The notes below the pieces were generated by a model. The model ran no database searches, was not told the origin of the DNA, and was given only the letters and a program-made list of their open reading frames with translations. This document shows, piece by piece, positions 1 to 10,361 of a stretch of 64,000 bases of DNA. The stretch is from NCBI RefSeq assembly GCF_000002425.4, contig NC_037263.1:10819660-10883659 (forward strand), given 5' to 3'. Source of the DNA: Physcomitrium patens (taxonomy: Eukaryota; Streptophyta; Bryopsida; Funariales; Funariaceae). The position numbers and the translations under genes are program-made. Position 1 is the first letter of the stretch. Each line of letters opens with the position of its first letter.

Positions 1-168
1 TTTAGTATATTTTTTATATTCTTAAGATCCTTCATGTATTCATCTACTTTATCTCTCAACCTTCTTACATACCATGAATCAATCTTTTAACAAATAGCAA
101 CTTATCTAAAGTAATCTCTTTTACAATGTTATTTATTCTATTTTAATATTTATTTATATATTTTAATA
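1..168 (-). repeat. COP-1 3' LTR, partial (cut by window start)
   Basis: This stretch aligns by eye with 11245-11407, including shared blocks such as TATTCTTAAGATCCTT and CTTCTTACATACC. It is the inner (RT-side) part of the left LTR of the minus-strand copia element. The inner end is placed at 168, where similarity to the right LTR stops. The last two bases are TA where the right copy has CA. Confidence 0.75.
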
Positions 169-214
169 TTTTTACTTTATTATTGATTAAAGGCTTTCAA
201 TTCTAATAACTTTA

Positions 215-1660
215 TTAACATGTGATTTCTATTCATTATTAGTATCTTTTTTAATAAATCAACAAGCATGTCTTAAATTATACAATATTTCATATCAATC
301 ACTCTCATTTCAAACTTTTGTCTTATAAAGTGATGTTGAATATCAATGTGTTTAGTCCTTGAATAATACTTTGGATTCTTTATAAATGCAAGACATCTTT
401 AATTGTCATACTTCTTTGGAGTTTTTTTCATTTGGAATACTCTAATATCTTCTAAAAGTTGTCTTAGTCATATTTCATCCATTGTACCATGGCTTGCTGC
501 CATGTACTTTGCCTCCATTGTTGATCTTATAATTATTGGTTGTTTCTTAAAATTCGACAAAATATCCCCTACTTCAACAAAGAATATATATTCTATAATT
601 GATCTTCTATCATTTGCATTTTTAACCCAATCTACATCACAAAAATCATGTAAATTAATCTTATTACCTCCAAGGTACAATTTGAAATGCAAAGTGTCTT
701 TTAAATACCTCATGATCTTTTTAATGGTTGTTCAATGATTGTTCCAGCCTTAGACATGTATTGGCTCACAACACTTACTGCAAATGCAAGATCTATCCTT
801 ATAACAACTATTGCATATATAAGTGAATTCATTGCACCTTGTATAGAATACCTTGTATTTCACCTTCAACTTTAGTATACTCTTCATTTGTGAGCTTTAT
901 CAACTTTAAATTAGTGTCCAAAGATGTTCTAATAAGCTTACACTCTTTTATGTTGAATTTTTTAACACTTCTTCAATGTATTTACTTTGACTCATTTTAA
1001 TGGTCTTTTTAATATAATTTCTAACAAACTCCACTTCTAAATAATAATAAAGCTCTCTCAAATTACTCATTTAGTACTGTCTTTCTAACTTTATCTTCAA
1101 CCAATCCATCATCTTTATAGTATTGGTTAAGATGATCAAATCATCAATATAAAAGATAAAATCAATATGAACTCACTTAATTGCTTCATATATAAAGAAT
1201 GATCAAATTCACTTCTTCCAAATCCTTCATTCACAAAAAATGTATCAATGTGTTGATACCATGCCCTTAGAGATTGCTTAAGCGTATACAAGACTTTCTT
1301 CAACTTACAAAAAAGATGTTATTTGTTTTGTTCTACAAATCTTTGAGATTGCTCCATATAGATGTCTTCTTTTAGATTTTCATTTAAAAAAGTGGTCTTC
1401 ACATCTATTTGATGCATCTCCAGGTTCATTACTACTCCAATTGCAACAATAGTTTTAATGGTGGTGAATTTGACCATAAGAACAAATTTCTCATTGAAAT
1501 CCATACGAGCAACTTGTGAATAGCTTTTGGCAATCAATCTAGATTTGAATGTCACAATATTATCCATTACATCTCTTTTGATTTTAAATACCCACTTACA
1601 ACCAATTATAGATTGATATGATGGAAGTTGAGCCAATTTCCATGTTCCATTGTTCATGAA
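215..1660 (-). pseudogene. COP-1 reverse transcriptase and RNase H (broken)
   Basis: The copia RT domain begins near 1655 with WKLAQLP and GCKWVFKIKRD. DVKTTFLN follows and holds the first catalytic Asp. An intact Y-I-D-D box lies at 1140-1151. RNase H follows near 468-713 with CDVDW, the RRS(T) block and STMEAKYMAA. The RT N-terminus (1319-1657) and RNase H are each open for about 80-110 codons, but the stretch between is broken by stops and frame changes. Enzyme identity is firm; no function is possible. Confidence 0.88.
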
Positions 1661-1812
1661 TGATTTGTGCTCTTCTTCTATAGCATTCTTCTACTTCATA
1701 GCATTTGTGGACTTTATTGCATCACACAAAATCAATGGATCAATAAAAAGTGCAACATTCGCATATTCTTCACTTATTTGAAAAAGATGTGATTCTTCTA
1801 TAATGTACTAAG

Positions 1813-2796
1813 TTATTTTTTATCTCTCAAAGAATATCTCCTTTTATTTGTTAAAGCTTCACTTTCTTTTACTCCAAGATTTCTCAAAAGCTTCTTCTTT
1901 CTTGAAACTTGCTTCTTCACATTTAAAGATTGATATTCTTTATCATTATTATAATCTTTAACATCTTTATTATCTTCATTGTTGGTTCTTTCAATTATAT
2001 GCACACTATAGTCTACCTTCTTTAGAACTTCATCTTGATTTGAATTTCTACTATCATCAATGTCATCATCTTTTTCTTTATCATTTACTAAAATTGAAGA
2101 AGTATCTATAGATACACTATTATTCTCACTTGGATACATTTCTAATTACTCATAAGCACTCTTTTGTTCCAAAAACTTTATATCACAACTTTTGATGATT
2201 TTTTTGGTTTCTAAATACATAAGCCTATATGCCTTGGTACTTTTATAAAATCCAACAAAGACACATTTTGTACCTTTTGCATCAAGTTTGGATCAATCTC
2301 ATATCTATGCATAGGCAATAGATCTAAAAATCCTCATTTATAAAATACAAGGTTTCATGCCACTCCAAGCTTCTTGTAGAGTCATTGATATGAGTGCACT
2401 TATTGGGCATTTATTCTTTTTATACATTACATTTATCAATACTTTGATCCAATATTCATGCCAATAATTTTGTTCATAAAACATACTCCTTGCCATCTCG
2501 ATAATGAAGCCATTTGCTCTTTAAACAACTCCATTTTGTTGTGAAATGTAAGAAGTAGAGGATTATCTTGTAAGACCTTAAATCTTCAAGAATGCATCAA
2601 AATATTTTGACATATACTCACCCCCATTATTTGTGCATAATACTTTAAACTTATACTATTAATATTTTTTTGCAAGAGCTTTAAATTCTTTAAATCTTGA
2701 GAAACATTCATTCTTGGCTTTAATAATGTAAATCCATACTTTTTTTAAAAAATTATCAATACATGTGATATAGTAGCTTGCTCTTCTAATTGATGG
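1813..2796 (-). pseudogene. COP-1 integrase core (C-terminal part) and linker to RT
   Basis: Directly left of CHR-1, the minus strand reads PSIRRASYYITCIDNF then KKVWIYIIKAKNE and FKEFKALAKKY, the copia integrase catalytic core. Broken pieces of the later core follow to about 2150, for example an LTFHNKMELFKEQMA stretch equivalent to the TPQQNGVVERKNR region. An acidic, Asn/Asp-rich linker of 108 codons lies at 1813-2139, between integrase and RT. The first half of the integrase lies beyond CHR-1 at 8928-9190. Confidence 0.85.
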
Positions 2797-2801
2797 TGTC
2801 T
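2797..2801. repeat. Target site duplication TGTCT, left copy (CHR-1)
   Basis: TGTCT lies immediately before the TGTTAGGG start of the CHR-1 LTR and recurs exactly at 8923-8927, after the 3' LTR. Five-base duplications are normal for LTR retrotransposon integrases. The match fixes both ends of the inserted element. Confidence 0.95.
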
Positions 2802-2820
2802 TGTTAGGGATATAGTCCTT

Positions 2821-3031
2821 AGAACCTTCTAGAGACAAGTTTCTAGAACCTTCTAGAGACAAGTTTCTAGAACCTTCTAGAAACAAGTCTCTAGAACCTT
2901 CTAGAAGCTTCCTAGTTGGTAGAAGTTGATTGAGAAGCTTTTTAATTGGTGGAAGTTACTTGAGAAGCTTCCTAATTGGTGGAAGTCGCTTAAGAAGCTT
3001 CCTAATTGGTAGAAGTTGCTTGAGAAGCTTC
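2821..3031 (+). promoter_or_regulatory. Heat-shock-element array in CHR-1 5' LTR
   Basis: Plant heat-shock factors bind alternating nGAAn/nTTCn units. A perfect four-unit site, TTCTAGAACCTTCTAGAA, lies at 2865-2882, and another, GAACCTTCTAGAAGCTTC, at 2894-2911. A three-unit site starts at 2841. GAAGCTTC half-sites then recur every 30 bp to 3031, ending just upstream of the TATA box at 3043. The layout matches a heat-inducible promoter. Activity is inferred, not shown. Confidence 0.75.
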
Positions 3032-3042
3032 CTAAATAGGAG

Positions 3043-3050
3043 TATATATT
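3043..3050 (+). promoter_or_regulatory. Putative TATA box of CHR-1 LTR
   Basis: TATATATT lies 12 bp after the last GAAGCTTC half-site. The same box lies at 8753-8760 in the 3' LTR. It would set the U3/R border about 270 bp into the LTR. Confidence 0.55.
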
Positions 3051-3236
3051 GGAATCGAGGCTGAAGAGTTCTTCAGTCTCGACAACACATCTCTTGGAGC
3101 TCTAGTTCACCTATCTCGTGTTGTTCTTATATTCATCTGATTAATCTAGTTCTTACCAGTTCTTCTTAAACTTCTTGTTAGATCTCGAGCCTGTATTTCT
3201 GTGTCTGTGACAGTTTGTCGAGACTACTCTCACCTC

Positions 3237-3254
3237 AGATATCAGAGCTAGTTT
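3237..3254 (+). other. CHR-1 primer binding site (initiator Met tRNA type)
   Basis: AGATATCAGAGCTAGTTT matches the plant iMet-tRNA primer site (TGGTATCAGAGCCAGGTT) at about 14 of 18 positions, including an unbroken TATCAGAGC. It lies 24 bp after the LTR end, further than the usual few bases. Confidence 0.6.
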
Positions 3255-3496
3255 CTTCCTCGTTAGAGTGTGGATTACCCCTCTACTTGGAGGAGTACTA
3301 GCGTTTTAGAGGTTGCGGATTACCCTCCTCTAAACTGATACTTCTTTTGTTACAATTTTGGAGTCTTATTTTTCTTGGAGAGAGTGGATTACCCCTTTTC
3401 TTGAAGCTCGTAAGGAGTTTTAGAGGTTGCGAAGTACCAAATATTGTCTAAACCAATATTGTCTTCTTGTAGGGTCATTTCTGTCTTTCTTTTATA
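3255..3496 (+). repeat. CHR-1 5' leader with a diverged direct repeat
   Basis: No gene is seen between the primer site and gag. A block running from an AGAGTG(T)GGATTACCCC motif to TTTTAGAGGTTGCG occurs at about 3264-3320 and again at 3379-3433, roughly 115 bp apart. The role is unknown; such leaders often hold RNA packaging signals. Confidence 0.6.
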
Positions 3497-4512
3497 ATGG
3501 CCGGAGGCCAAGACATTAGTATGACAGAAAGTTTGGAGTCCAAGTTGGATGCTATCATGAATACCCTCGCTACATTATCACAAAGAACTGCAGAGATTGA
3601 AGGAGTCGTGGAAAGGCTTCATAATGATGGAGCATCTTGGATGGTACAATCTAGGTTGCACCAGTCTCAAACTTCTGCACTTGGAGAAGCAACTTTACCT
3701 CAAGTTCGACAAGCACCGCTGGTTCTACAACATAAGGAGCTTGGAGTTAGCCTTCCGGATAAGTTCGATGGTACGTATTCCAAGTTTTGAGGATTCGTCA
3801 ACCAAATTAGGTTGATAATAGTTTTATATCCCAAATGCTATCCAACAGAGGAGTCACATGTTGGGCTTATTAGAACCTTACTTATAGGGCAAGCTCTATC
3901 ATGGTTTGCTCCTTTGTTTGGAAAACGATTGTCCATATTAAACAACTTTGAAATTTTTTGGAGGCGTTTGCGGAAGCATTTGGTGAATATGACAAGGTTC
4001 GATGGAGTACAATATAGATCTGATTACTACGATAAGGGATGTGCTCTACATCAGTCTATGCATTGAATTTCAGGCAATTAGCATGCGACATCAATTGGGA
4101 TGAAGAAGCATTGATGAGTCAATTCTATTAGGATTTAAGGAACGATGTGAAGGATTTATTGTTAACTCTTCCTAATCCACAAACGCTCAATAAAGCTATT
4201 AGCCAAGTTATGAAGTACGATAACCGCTTATTCTAATATCACCAAGATTAACGTTCAAGACAACATATGGTTTGCCATGCCCCAACTATGTCGGCAAGCA
4301 GCATGAATTTATATTCAGAGGTAGAAGACATACAAATTGAGGCGGTACGTATCAAATTCCTTACTCTAGAAGAAAAAAAGCAACATATGGACGAATGTCT
4401 ATGCTTGTATTGCGGTGAAGAAGGCCACAAAGTTGGAAACTGTTCCAAAAAGCAAAATCGACGCACTGTCAGGACCAGGGGCACGTTTGTTCATGAAAAC
4501 GAGGATGCCTAG
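3497..4512 (+). pseudogene. CHR-1 gag (broken)
   Basis: The likely start is the ATG at 3497, just after the leader (MAGGQDISMTE). The N-terminus is a helical stretch with heptad-like Leu/Ile spacing (residues about 10-45). A frame change follows near 3785, then capsid-like pieces such as ALSWFAPLF. A CCHC zinc knuckle, C-L-Y-C-x4-H-x4-C, is intact at 4402-4443. Gag would form the virus-like particle and bind genomic RNA. Frameshifts and a stop at about 4510 make it non-functional. Confidence 0.85.
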
Positions 4513-4607
4513 CCATAATAGGAACCGTGTGATTAGATAGTGAAATATCGCAACAACAACCAAGTTCCTTTCTTTCCGCTCAACTTGTCCTTTTCTTTAC
4601 AATCTTT

Positions 4608-5105
4608 TTGTTTATTGGCCCTCAAAAATTGAGAACCTTAGCATTATTAGATTTAAGAGCATCTGCTTGTTTTTTAGATGAAGAATTTACAAAGCGTCAT
4701 AAGATCCCTTTAGTACAAAAATCCAAACCTGTTCACATTGAGATCATAGATGGGCGACCTTTATTTTCTGGTAGTGTCACCCATGAATCAAAACCTATAG
4801 AAGTGACATTTAAGGGCCATAGTAGTCATATTATTTTTAATATTATTAGAATCCTATCAAATCCTGTTATTCTTGGTCTTTCCTGGTTGGAAAAGCATAA
4901 CCCATCCATAGATTGGAGGTTGCGGAAGATGACCTTTCTTACAAAACCACCCAAGAGCAAGCCTAATAGAAAATCCCGAATAGAGAAATCCTTATTCATT
5001 GAAATAAGAATATTTATAAGATCGTCCAAGGAAGGCACACCGTTTGTCATTTATGCGGCTCCAACTATTGGGGAGAAGATCTCGACAGCAAATATACCAA
5101 AGTAA
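4608..5105 (+). pseudogene. CHR-1 aspartic protease (active site lost)
   Basis: ALLDLRASACFLDEEF matches the retropepsin active-site region of chromoviruses, usually ALxDSGASxxFID. The D-S-G triad reads D-L-R here, so two of three key residues are changed. A later VILGLSWLEKHNP stretch matches the conserved region just after the protease (ILGxxWL). This 165-codon open stretch leads into RT, which starts after a stop at 5103. Confidence 0.85.
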
Positions 5106-5147
5106 TATAAGGATTTTAAAGACGTATTTCAAAAGAAGAATGCCAAC

Positions 5148-6480
5148 ATGCTACTGGAACACCGACCATATGATTGCACCATAGACTTGCAGGAAGGAGC
5201 ACAACCACCTTTTGGCCCAATCTACAATCTATCGCAGACAGAGTTGGCGAAGTTGCGGAAGTACATTGACGAGAATCTAGCCAAGAACTTCATCTGTCAT
5301 TCAAAATCGTCAACTGGAGCACCCATCTTATTTGTGAAGAAAAAAGATGGCTCGTTGCAGATGTGCGTGGACTATCGAGGCCTCAACAAGGTAACAAAGA
5401 AGAATCGTTACTTGTTACCCTTGATTTCTGGTCTTTTAGAACAACTTGGACGTGCAAGGATCTTTACAAAAATTGATCTAAGAGGAGCTTATAACCTCGT
5501 ACGAATTAAGGAAGGAGATGAGTGGAAGACAACATTTTGTACAAGGTATGGCTATTTTGAGTATAATGTCATGCCCTTTGGTCTTACCAATGCTCTAGCG
5601 GTCTTCCAACATATGATGAATGACATTTTTTGGGAGCACCTTGACGATTTTGTTGTCATCTACTTGGATGATATTTTGATATTCTCCAAAAATGAGGAAG
5701 AGCATGAAAAGTACGTTCATTTGGTCTTGAAGAAACTACGCAAGTGAGGATTTTATGTCAAGTTGGAGAAGTATTTATTTCACCAAATGGAGATGGAGTT
5801 TTTGGATTTCGTTGCGACTACGGACGGCTTGAAGATGGATCCCAAGAAGGTGGAAGCAATCGTGTCTTAGGAGGTTTCAAAGATGGTTAGAGACGTATAA
5901 TGCTTTCTTGGTTTTGCTAACTTCTATCGGATCTTCATCAAGAATTATTCTCAAGTTACTGCTCTTTTCATTCGGTTGAGATGCAAGGATAAGCTGGAAT
6001 GGGGATCTCTAGCGGAAAAGGCATTTCAAGACCTGAAGATGGCATTTACTACGACTCTAATCTTGGTACATCTAGACTTTACAAAGGCCTTTTATTTAGA
6101 AATTGATGCTTTGGATTATGCTTTGGGAGCTGTACTTTCACAAATGGGAGAAGACAAGAAGCTCCATCTGATTGCATTCTATTCTTGAAAATTCTCTGCT
6201 GCTGAAATCAATTATGAGATCCACGATAAGGAACTTCTTGCTATAGTGGATTCTTTCTAAGAATGGCATCACTTTCTTGAAGGAACTACACACCCGATGA
6301 CCATATATATAGATCACAAGAATTTGGAGTATTTCATATCGGCTCGAGTTCTAAATCGACGTCAAGCTTGATGGAATATGTCGCTATTTAGGTTCAATTT
6401 TGTTATTACTTATCGACGTGGAAAGTAACAAGGACTATCTAATGCCTTATCGAAGAGATCGTATCTTGTACCAAAGGTTG
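5148..6480 (+). pseudogene. CHR-1 reverse transcriptase and RNase H
   Basis: The RT core is open for 199 codons (5148-5747) with [39 protein letters not shown] and an intact catalytic Y-L-D-D at 5661-5672. After a stop at 5745 the thumb continues in pieces. RNase H is read at about 5976-6480 (FYLEIDALDYALGAVLSQ, then LHLIAFYS, with stops). This is the best-preserved part of the element and gives the clearest gypsy assignment. Confidence 0.92.
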
Positions 6481-6715
6481 GAGAAGCAACATTTCATCAA
6501 CAATGTATGACGTTGTTGAAGCTAGAGCAATTTCAGCTTTGCGCTACTATTGTGCCAATTGATACTAACTTCCTGAACCAGGTACGTGCCGTGACCATTG
6601 AAATTTTAGTAGCCATTGATATCAAGGAGCATACCAATGATGACAAGTTCAAGGTGGAGGGAGATCTTTTATACTTTGAGGAGCAGTTATATATTCCAAA
6701 AGGACTAACATAACT

Positions 6716-7680
6716 CCGAGTTCTTCAATCTTGCCATGATTTTCCAACTGCGGGACATTTTGGATTCAACAAGACCTTGGAGCTTATTTCTCGAGATTTC
6801 TGGTGGCTCCAAATGTGGAAGGATGTGAAAGATTTTTTCCTCTCCTACGACATCTGTTCAAGATCCAAGAATCTTCGACATCACCCTTATGGACTTCTAC
6901 AGCCATTGTCGATTCGACGTCGACCATGGTCTTCAGTTTCCATGGACTTCATCACGGACTTGCCATCATTGAACTCATTTGACAACATCTTTATCATGGT
7001 AGATTGGCTTACAAAGATGGCTCACTTTATCCCTTGCAAGAAGACATCGTCTAGTGAAGTCACAGCAAGGCTCTTTTTTTTTAATGTATATCGATATCAT
7101 GGACTACCAGATAATATCGTATCGGATCGAGGAACCCAATTTGTATCAAAGTTTTGGAGATCTCTCTTTGGGATACTGAAGGTGGATATCAAGCTTTTTT
7201 CAGCTTTTCATCCTCAAACTGATAGCCAAATGGAATGGATGAACCAAGTCTTGGAACAATACTTACGATGCAGCATCAACTATCAATAAGATGATTGGAT
7301 TGCATATCTGTCGCTAGCCGAGTTTGCACATAACAACACCCTCCATATGTCGACTCAATACACACTATTCTTTTCTAACTATGGGTATCATCCGAAGCTT
7401 GATTTATTGAGTCCATCGAAAAATAACAATCCAATAGTTGAAGGTTTTGCGAAGCAACTATCAGAGCTTCAAACTACGTTCAAGCTTCAATTATAATCCG
7501 CTCAAGAATCCTACAAGGCATTTACAAATAGATTTCAAAATCAAGCACCTACTTTCAAAATTGGAGATAAAACATGGCTTCTTTGACAGAAAATCAAGAC
7601 CAAGCGACCATGTGATAAGTTGGACTATTAAAGATTGGGACCATTTATCATCTAGAAGCAAATCAATCCAGTGGCGTACC
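6716..7680 (+). pseudogene. CHR-1 integrase
   Basis: The HHCC zinc finger starts near 6727 (CHDFPTAGHFGFNKT) and ends in YDICSRS, where the first Cys is lost. In the catalytic core, the first Asp lies in SMDFITDLP, the second in NIVSDRGTQF and the Glu in QTDSQMEWMNQ, so D-D-E is visible. The reading is open from 6777 to 7289 (170 codons), then stops. The C-terminal part continues to the chromodomain in broken form. Confidence 0.9.
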
Positions 7681-8034
7681 ATCTGGAATTACTGACTTCT
7701 ATGAAGGTACATCCAATCTTTCATATTTCTCTATTGGATTCTTATCAAGAGTCGTCTTTTTCTGGAAGAGTGCAATGTCCACCACCTAGTATTAAGATCG
7801 AGAATTATGAGGAATACGAGGTCGAAAAGGTGTTGGATTCATGGCGAAGGTAGGACAAGTTGGAATATCTTATTTATTGATACGGCTATGACATTAATGA
7901 GCGAACGTGAGAGCCAGTTGAAAATCTTGCCAATGCACCGCAAAAGGTATAAGAGTTTCATCAACAATATCCTCATAAATCTAAGTCGGTTTGACGATAG
8001 CTTCCTTCTGAAGCTTACTCACCCAAGAATATAA
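7671..8034 (+). pseudogene. CHR-1 integrase C-terminus with chromodomain
   Basis: The stretch VHPIFHISLLDSYQ precedes the chromodomain, as in plant chromoviruses. The chromodomain reads EEYEVEKVLDSWRR, stop, DKLEYLIY, stop, YGYDINERT, stop, EPVENLANAP, matching the family pattern (VExIL..R, LxYLVKWxGY, ExTWEP, NLxNA). At least three stops fall where Trp or Gln is expected. In living chromoviruses this domain guides integration to heterochromatin. Confidence 0.88.
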
Positions 8035-8521
8035 GAAAGAGGGAAAGCACCACCAAAATTTGTAGTTGATGTAGTTATTTTCTCCAAGATAAAGTAGAAT
8101 TTTTTCAGTAGCTATAGTTTGGTCTTCTGATATGGATAGCCAAGAGATAGATACTATGCCAGTCAGATTATCTCATCCGACTAGTTCACGAAGGTGATCT
8201 CGAGATGAAGAACCGCCTACACCACGACGACATTGGAGGATACCGAGTAACTGATCACTGGTGATTGTATTTGAGATCGAGCCTGCTTACGATGGTTAAC
8301 CAGAAGGCGTGTTTATAGGACAATTTCACAATGAAGACACGAAAGTTCAGACTTGGTCAGAAGTCGAAGGCATGTGCCACTACCATTGGTTTCAAGGGCC
8401 GATGAACCACTTGCCTTGTGAACAACAGTTGGAGTTCATAGCAGACGTTATATGACAGATCTTCATTTTCTTGTAATGATACTTATTAACAACAATATTG
8501 CTTCTCAAAGATCTTGAAGTT
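8035..8521 (+). other. CHR-1 3' untranslated region
   Basis: About 490 bp lie between the end of the chromodomain reading and the polypurine tract. I see no open frame or repeat. It is normal spacer for this element type, though rather long. Confidence 0.55.
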
Positions 8522-8532
8522 AAAGGAGGGGG
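8522..8532 (+). other. CHR-1 polypurine tract
   Basis: AAAGGAGGGGG lies 3 bp before the 3' LTR start at 8536. This is the expected plus-strand DNA primer site. Confidence 0.85.
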
Positions 8533-8535
8533 TGA

Positions 8536-8922
8536 TGTTAGGGACATAGTCCTTAGAACCTTCTAGAGATAAGTTTCTAGAACCTTCTAGAAGCAAGTCT
8601 TTGGAACCTTCTAGAAGCTTCCTATTTGGTAAAAGTTGCTTGAGAAGCTTCTTAGTTAGTGGAAGTTGCTTGAGAAGCTTCTTAGTTGATGGAAGTCGCT
8701 TGAGAAGCTTCTTAGTTGGTAGAAGTTACTTGAGAAGCTTCCTAAATAGAAGTATATATTGGAATTGAGGCTGAAGAGTTCTTCAATCTCGACAACACAT
8801 GTCTTGGAGCTGTAGCTCACCTCTCTGGTGTTGTTCTTATATTCATCTGATTAATCTAGTTCTTACTAGTTCTTTTTAAACTTCTTGTTAGATATCGAGC
8901 TTGTATTTCTGTGTCCGTGACA
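8536..8922 (+). repeat. CHR-1 3' LTR (387 bp) with heat-shock elements
   Basis: The LTR starts TGTTAGGGACATAGTCC and ends GTGTCCGTGACA. It has three 24-bp units (8555, 8579, 8603) against four in the 5' LTR, and five 30-bp GAAGCTTC units (8614, 8644, 8674, 8704, 8734). Perfect four-unit heat-shock sites lie at 8575-8592 and 8604-8621. The 24-bp length difference is one tandem unit gained or lost. Confidence 0.95.
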
Positions 8923-8927
8923 TGTCT
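8923..8927. repeat. Target site duplication TGTCT, right copy (CHR-1)
   Basis: This is an exact repeat of 2797-2801 and lies immediately after the GTGACA end of the 3' LTR. Copia integrase coding resumes here on the minus strand. Confidence 0.95.
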
Positions 8928-9003
8928 TCATTGGTCCACAAATATCAAAATGCATAATTTTCAACAATTTTCTTGTACATATTACAACTCTTCTTGAAAA
9001 TAA

Positions 9004-9039
<36 letters not shown>

Positions 9040-9190
9040 TTGTATGCATCCTTCACAAGGAAGTGTTAAGGCATTGTGGCTAAATTGTCCAATATCTAAG
9101 CCACTTATGATTGAATAGAGCTCTTTCATGCTTTTGGCATTCAAATGATTAAGTCATTGATGCCAAATTCCAAATTTGTCTTGATCTTAT
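8928..9190 (-). pseudogene. COP-1 integrase N-terminal zinc-binding region
   Basis: The minus strand reads a copia pre-integrase/zinc region: an H-x-stop-L-N-H pair (FGIWHQ, LNHLNAKSMKEL), then CEGC as the Cys pair, then FDICGPMK running into the CHR-1 insertion. A run of 30 T at 9006-9035 (A on the coding strand) falls just after CEGCIQG and breaks the frame. Confidence 0.82.
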
Positions 9191-9624
9191 AGAAAATCAA
9201 TAAATGCTATTACTTCTATTTTATTCACCTTCTTACAACTTATGAAATAAAGATTGCCATCTTTAAAGCCTTTGGCAACATATTGTCTACCTAATGTCTT
9301 CACAAAACATCTATTCTTATTAAATTGAATATTACAACCATAAGATATAAGTTTGCTCACAAAAAAGAGGTTCTTCTTCATCTTTGGTATATATAAGATC
9401 TCTTTCAACCTGATTCTCTTGATTTGATCCTTCACAATGATTTTGACAACAATGGATTTAATTCCAATGGCTTCTACCATACCATTGTCTCCCAACCAAA
9501 CTTTGGTTGCTGAAATTTCTTCATAAGTATCAAATGAATACTTATATGGTGTTATATACTTAGTGGCATCCACAACTATTATTTTCTTAGACATAGCAGC
9601 CATGGAGGCTTTGTCACTTGCCAT
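9187..9624 (-). pseudogene. COP-1 protease and gag-pre-integrase region
   Basis: This 145-codon open stretch reads a copia protease/pre-integrase: VVDATKYITPYKYSF (the D-S-G-A active site is now D-A-T-K), then VWLGDNG, LKEILYIPKMKKNL and FVSKLISYGCNIQF. The fold family is clear but the active-site Ser-Gly is lost. Confidence 0.85.
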
Positions 9625-9690
9625 GAAAGCATAATTATCTCTATCAAAGTTATCATGAGTATTGTTTGTATTTTTTGTATCTTCTTTCTT

Positions 9691-9827
9691 GGCTTTGTAA
9701 TAATTTTTTGCAAAGTAATTTAATTTTCTATAAATATAGTAATTTTTTATATATTTTTTTTAAATTATCATGTTGGTGAAAATAGCTACCTTTCTCTTGT
9801 CTTCAAAATAGAATCAAATTATTATTT

Positions 9828-9860
<33 letters not shown>

Positions 9861-10112
9861 CTTAGTCACTTCATGGACAAGTTTTGATGTGACATAATTC
9901 ATGATAAGCTCCTTCATGTTGATAGACTCCTACGCTATAATGAAGTAGTTGTAGGACTCCAAAAGGCTCATGAGTAATATCAATATAATGTCCTTATCAA
10001 CAATTGGTTTGTCAATAACTACTAATTAAGTTGCAAGTGCTTTTACTTTTTTGACATGAGCCATGAAATAATCTCCTTCTTCCAACTTTACTATTAAGAA
10101 CTTTCTCCTTGT
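9691..10112 (-). pseudogene. COP-1 gag C-terminal region, shredded
   Basis: This stretch lies between the gag N-terminus and protease. I read only short copia gag-like pieces and no intact zinc knuckle. A run of 30 T (9831-9860) interrupts it. It is assigned by position. Confidence 0.5.
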
Positions 10113-10361
10113 CTATAGAATGTTGGTAAAGTTTCTACTCTGATAGATGTTATAAAAAGTCTTCTTTGCTTTTGTTGGTTCATTGTAAGCAATTACATTT
10201 GAAAAATTAGCATTATCCAAATTTGATGCAATCATGCTAAAAGCCTTATTTTCATGATATTTATACTTTTTTTTCATCTTGACATCAACATCATTACTTA
10301 GAGGCTCTTCACTTTCATCCACAATATTCCAAAGGTCCAATGAAGCTAACAAAAGCTCCAT
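10113..10361 (-). pseudogene. COP-1 gag N-terminal part
   Basis: MELLLASLDLWNIVDE matches the start of plant copia gag (UBN2-like), where LxSLDLWxVVE is common. KAFSMIASNLDNANF and TFYNIYQS follow. It is 82 codons long, against the several hundred of an intact gag. Confidence 0.78.

Larger units (their letters stand above)
2802..3212 (+). repeat. CHR-1 5' LTR (411 bp)
   Basis: The LTR starts TGTTAGGGATATAGTCC and ends GTGTCTGTGACA. Inside are a 24-bp tandem repeat (starts at 2821, 2845, 2869, 2893), then a 30-bp tandem repeat anchored on GAAGCTTC (2904, 2934, 2964, 2994, 3024; the 2934 copy ends TTT), then a TATA box. It is exactly 24 bp longer than the 3' LTR, which equals one unit of the first repeat. 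Confidence 0.95.
2802..8922 (+). mobile_element. CHR-1: complete but dead Ty3/gypsy chromovirus nested in COP-1
   Basis: This 6121-bp element has two LTRs (411 and 387 bp), a Met-tRNA-like primer site, gag with one CCHC knuckle, protease, RT, RNase H, integrase (after RT, the gypsy order), a C-terminal chromodomain and a polypurine tract. It has a perfect 5-bp target duplication. The chromodomain places it among chromoviruses. Its small size and short LTRs resemble the Reina or Galadriel groups, but I cannot decide between them. Stops and frameshifts break gag, RNase H, integrase and the chromodomain, and the protease active site is lost. Confidence 0.94.

Noticed and set aside
5148..7289. 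Endogenous pararetrovirus as the source of the gypsy-like RT
   Set aside because: LTRs, primer site, integrase and chromodomain with a target duplication show an LTR retrotransposon. No movement or coat protein is seen.
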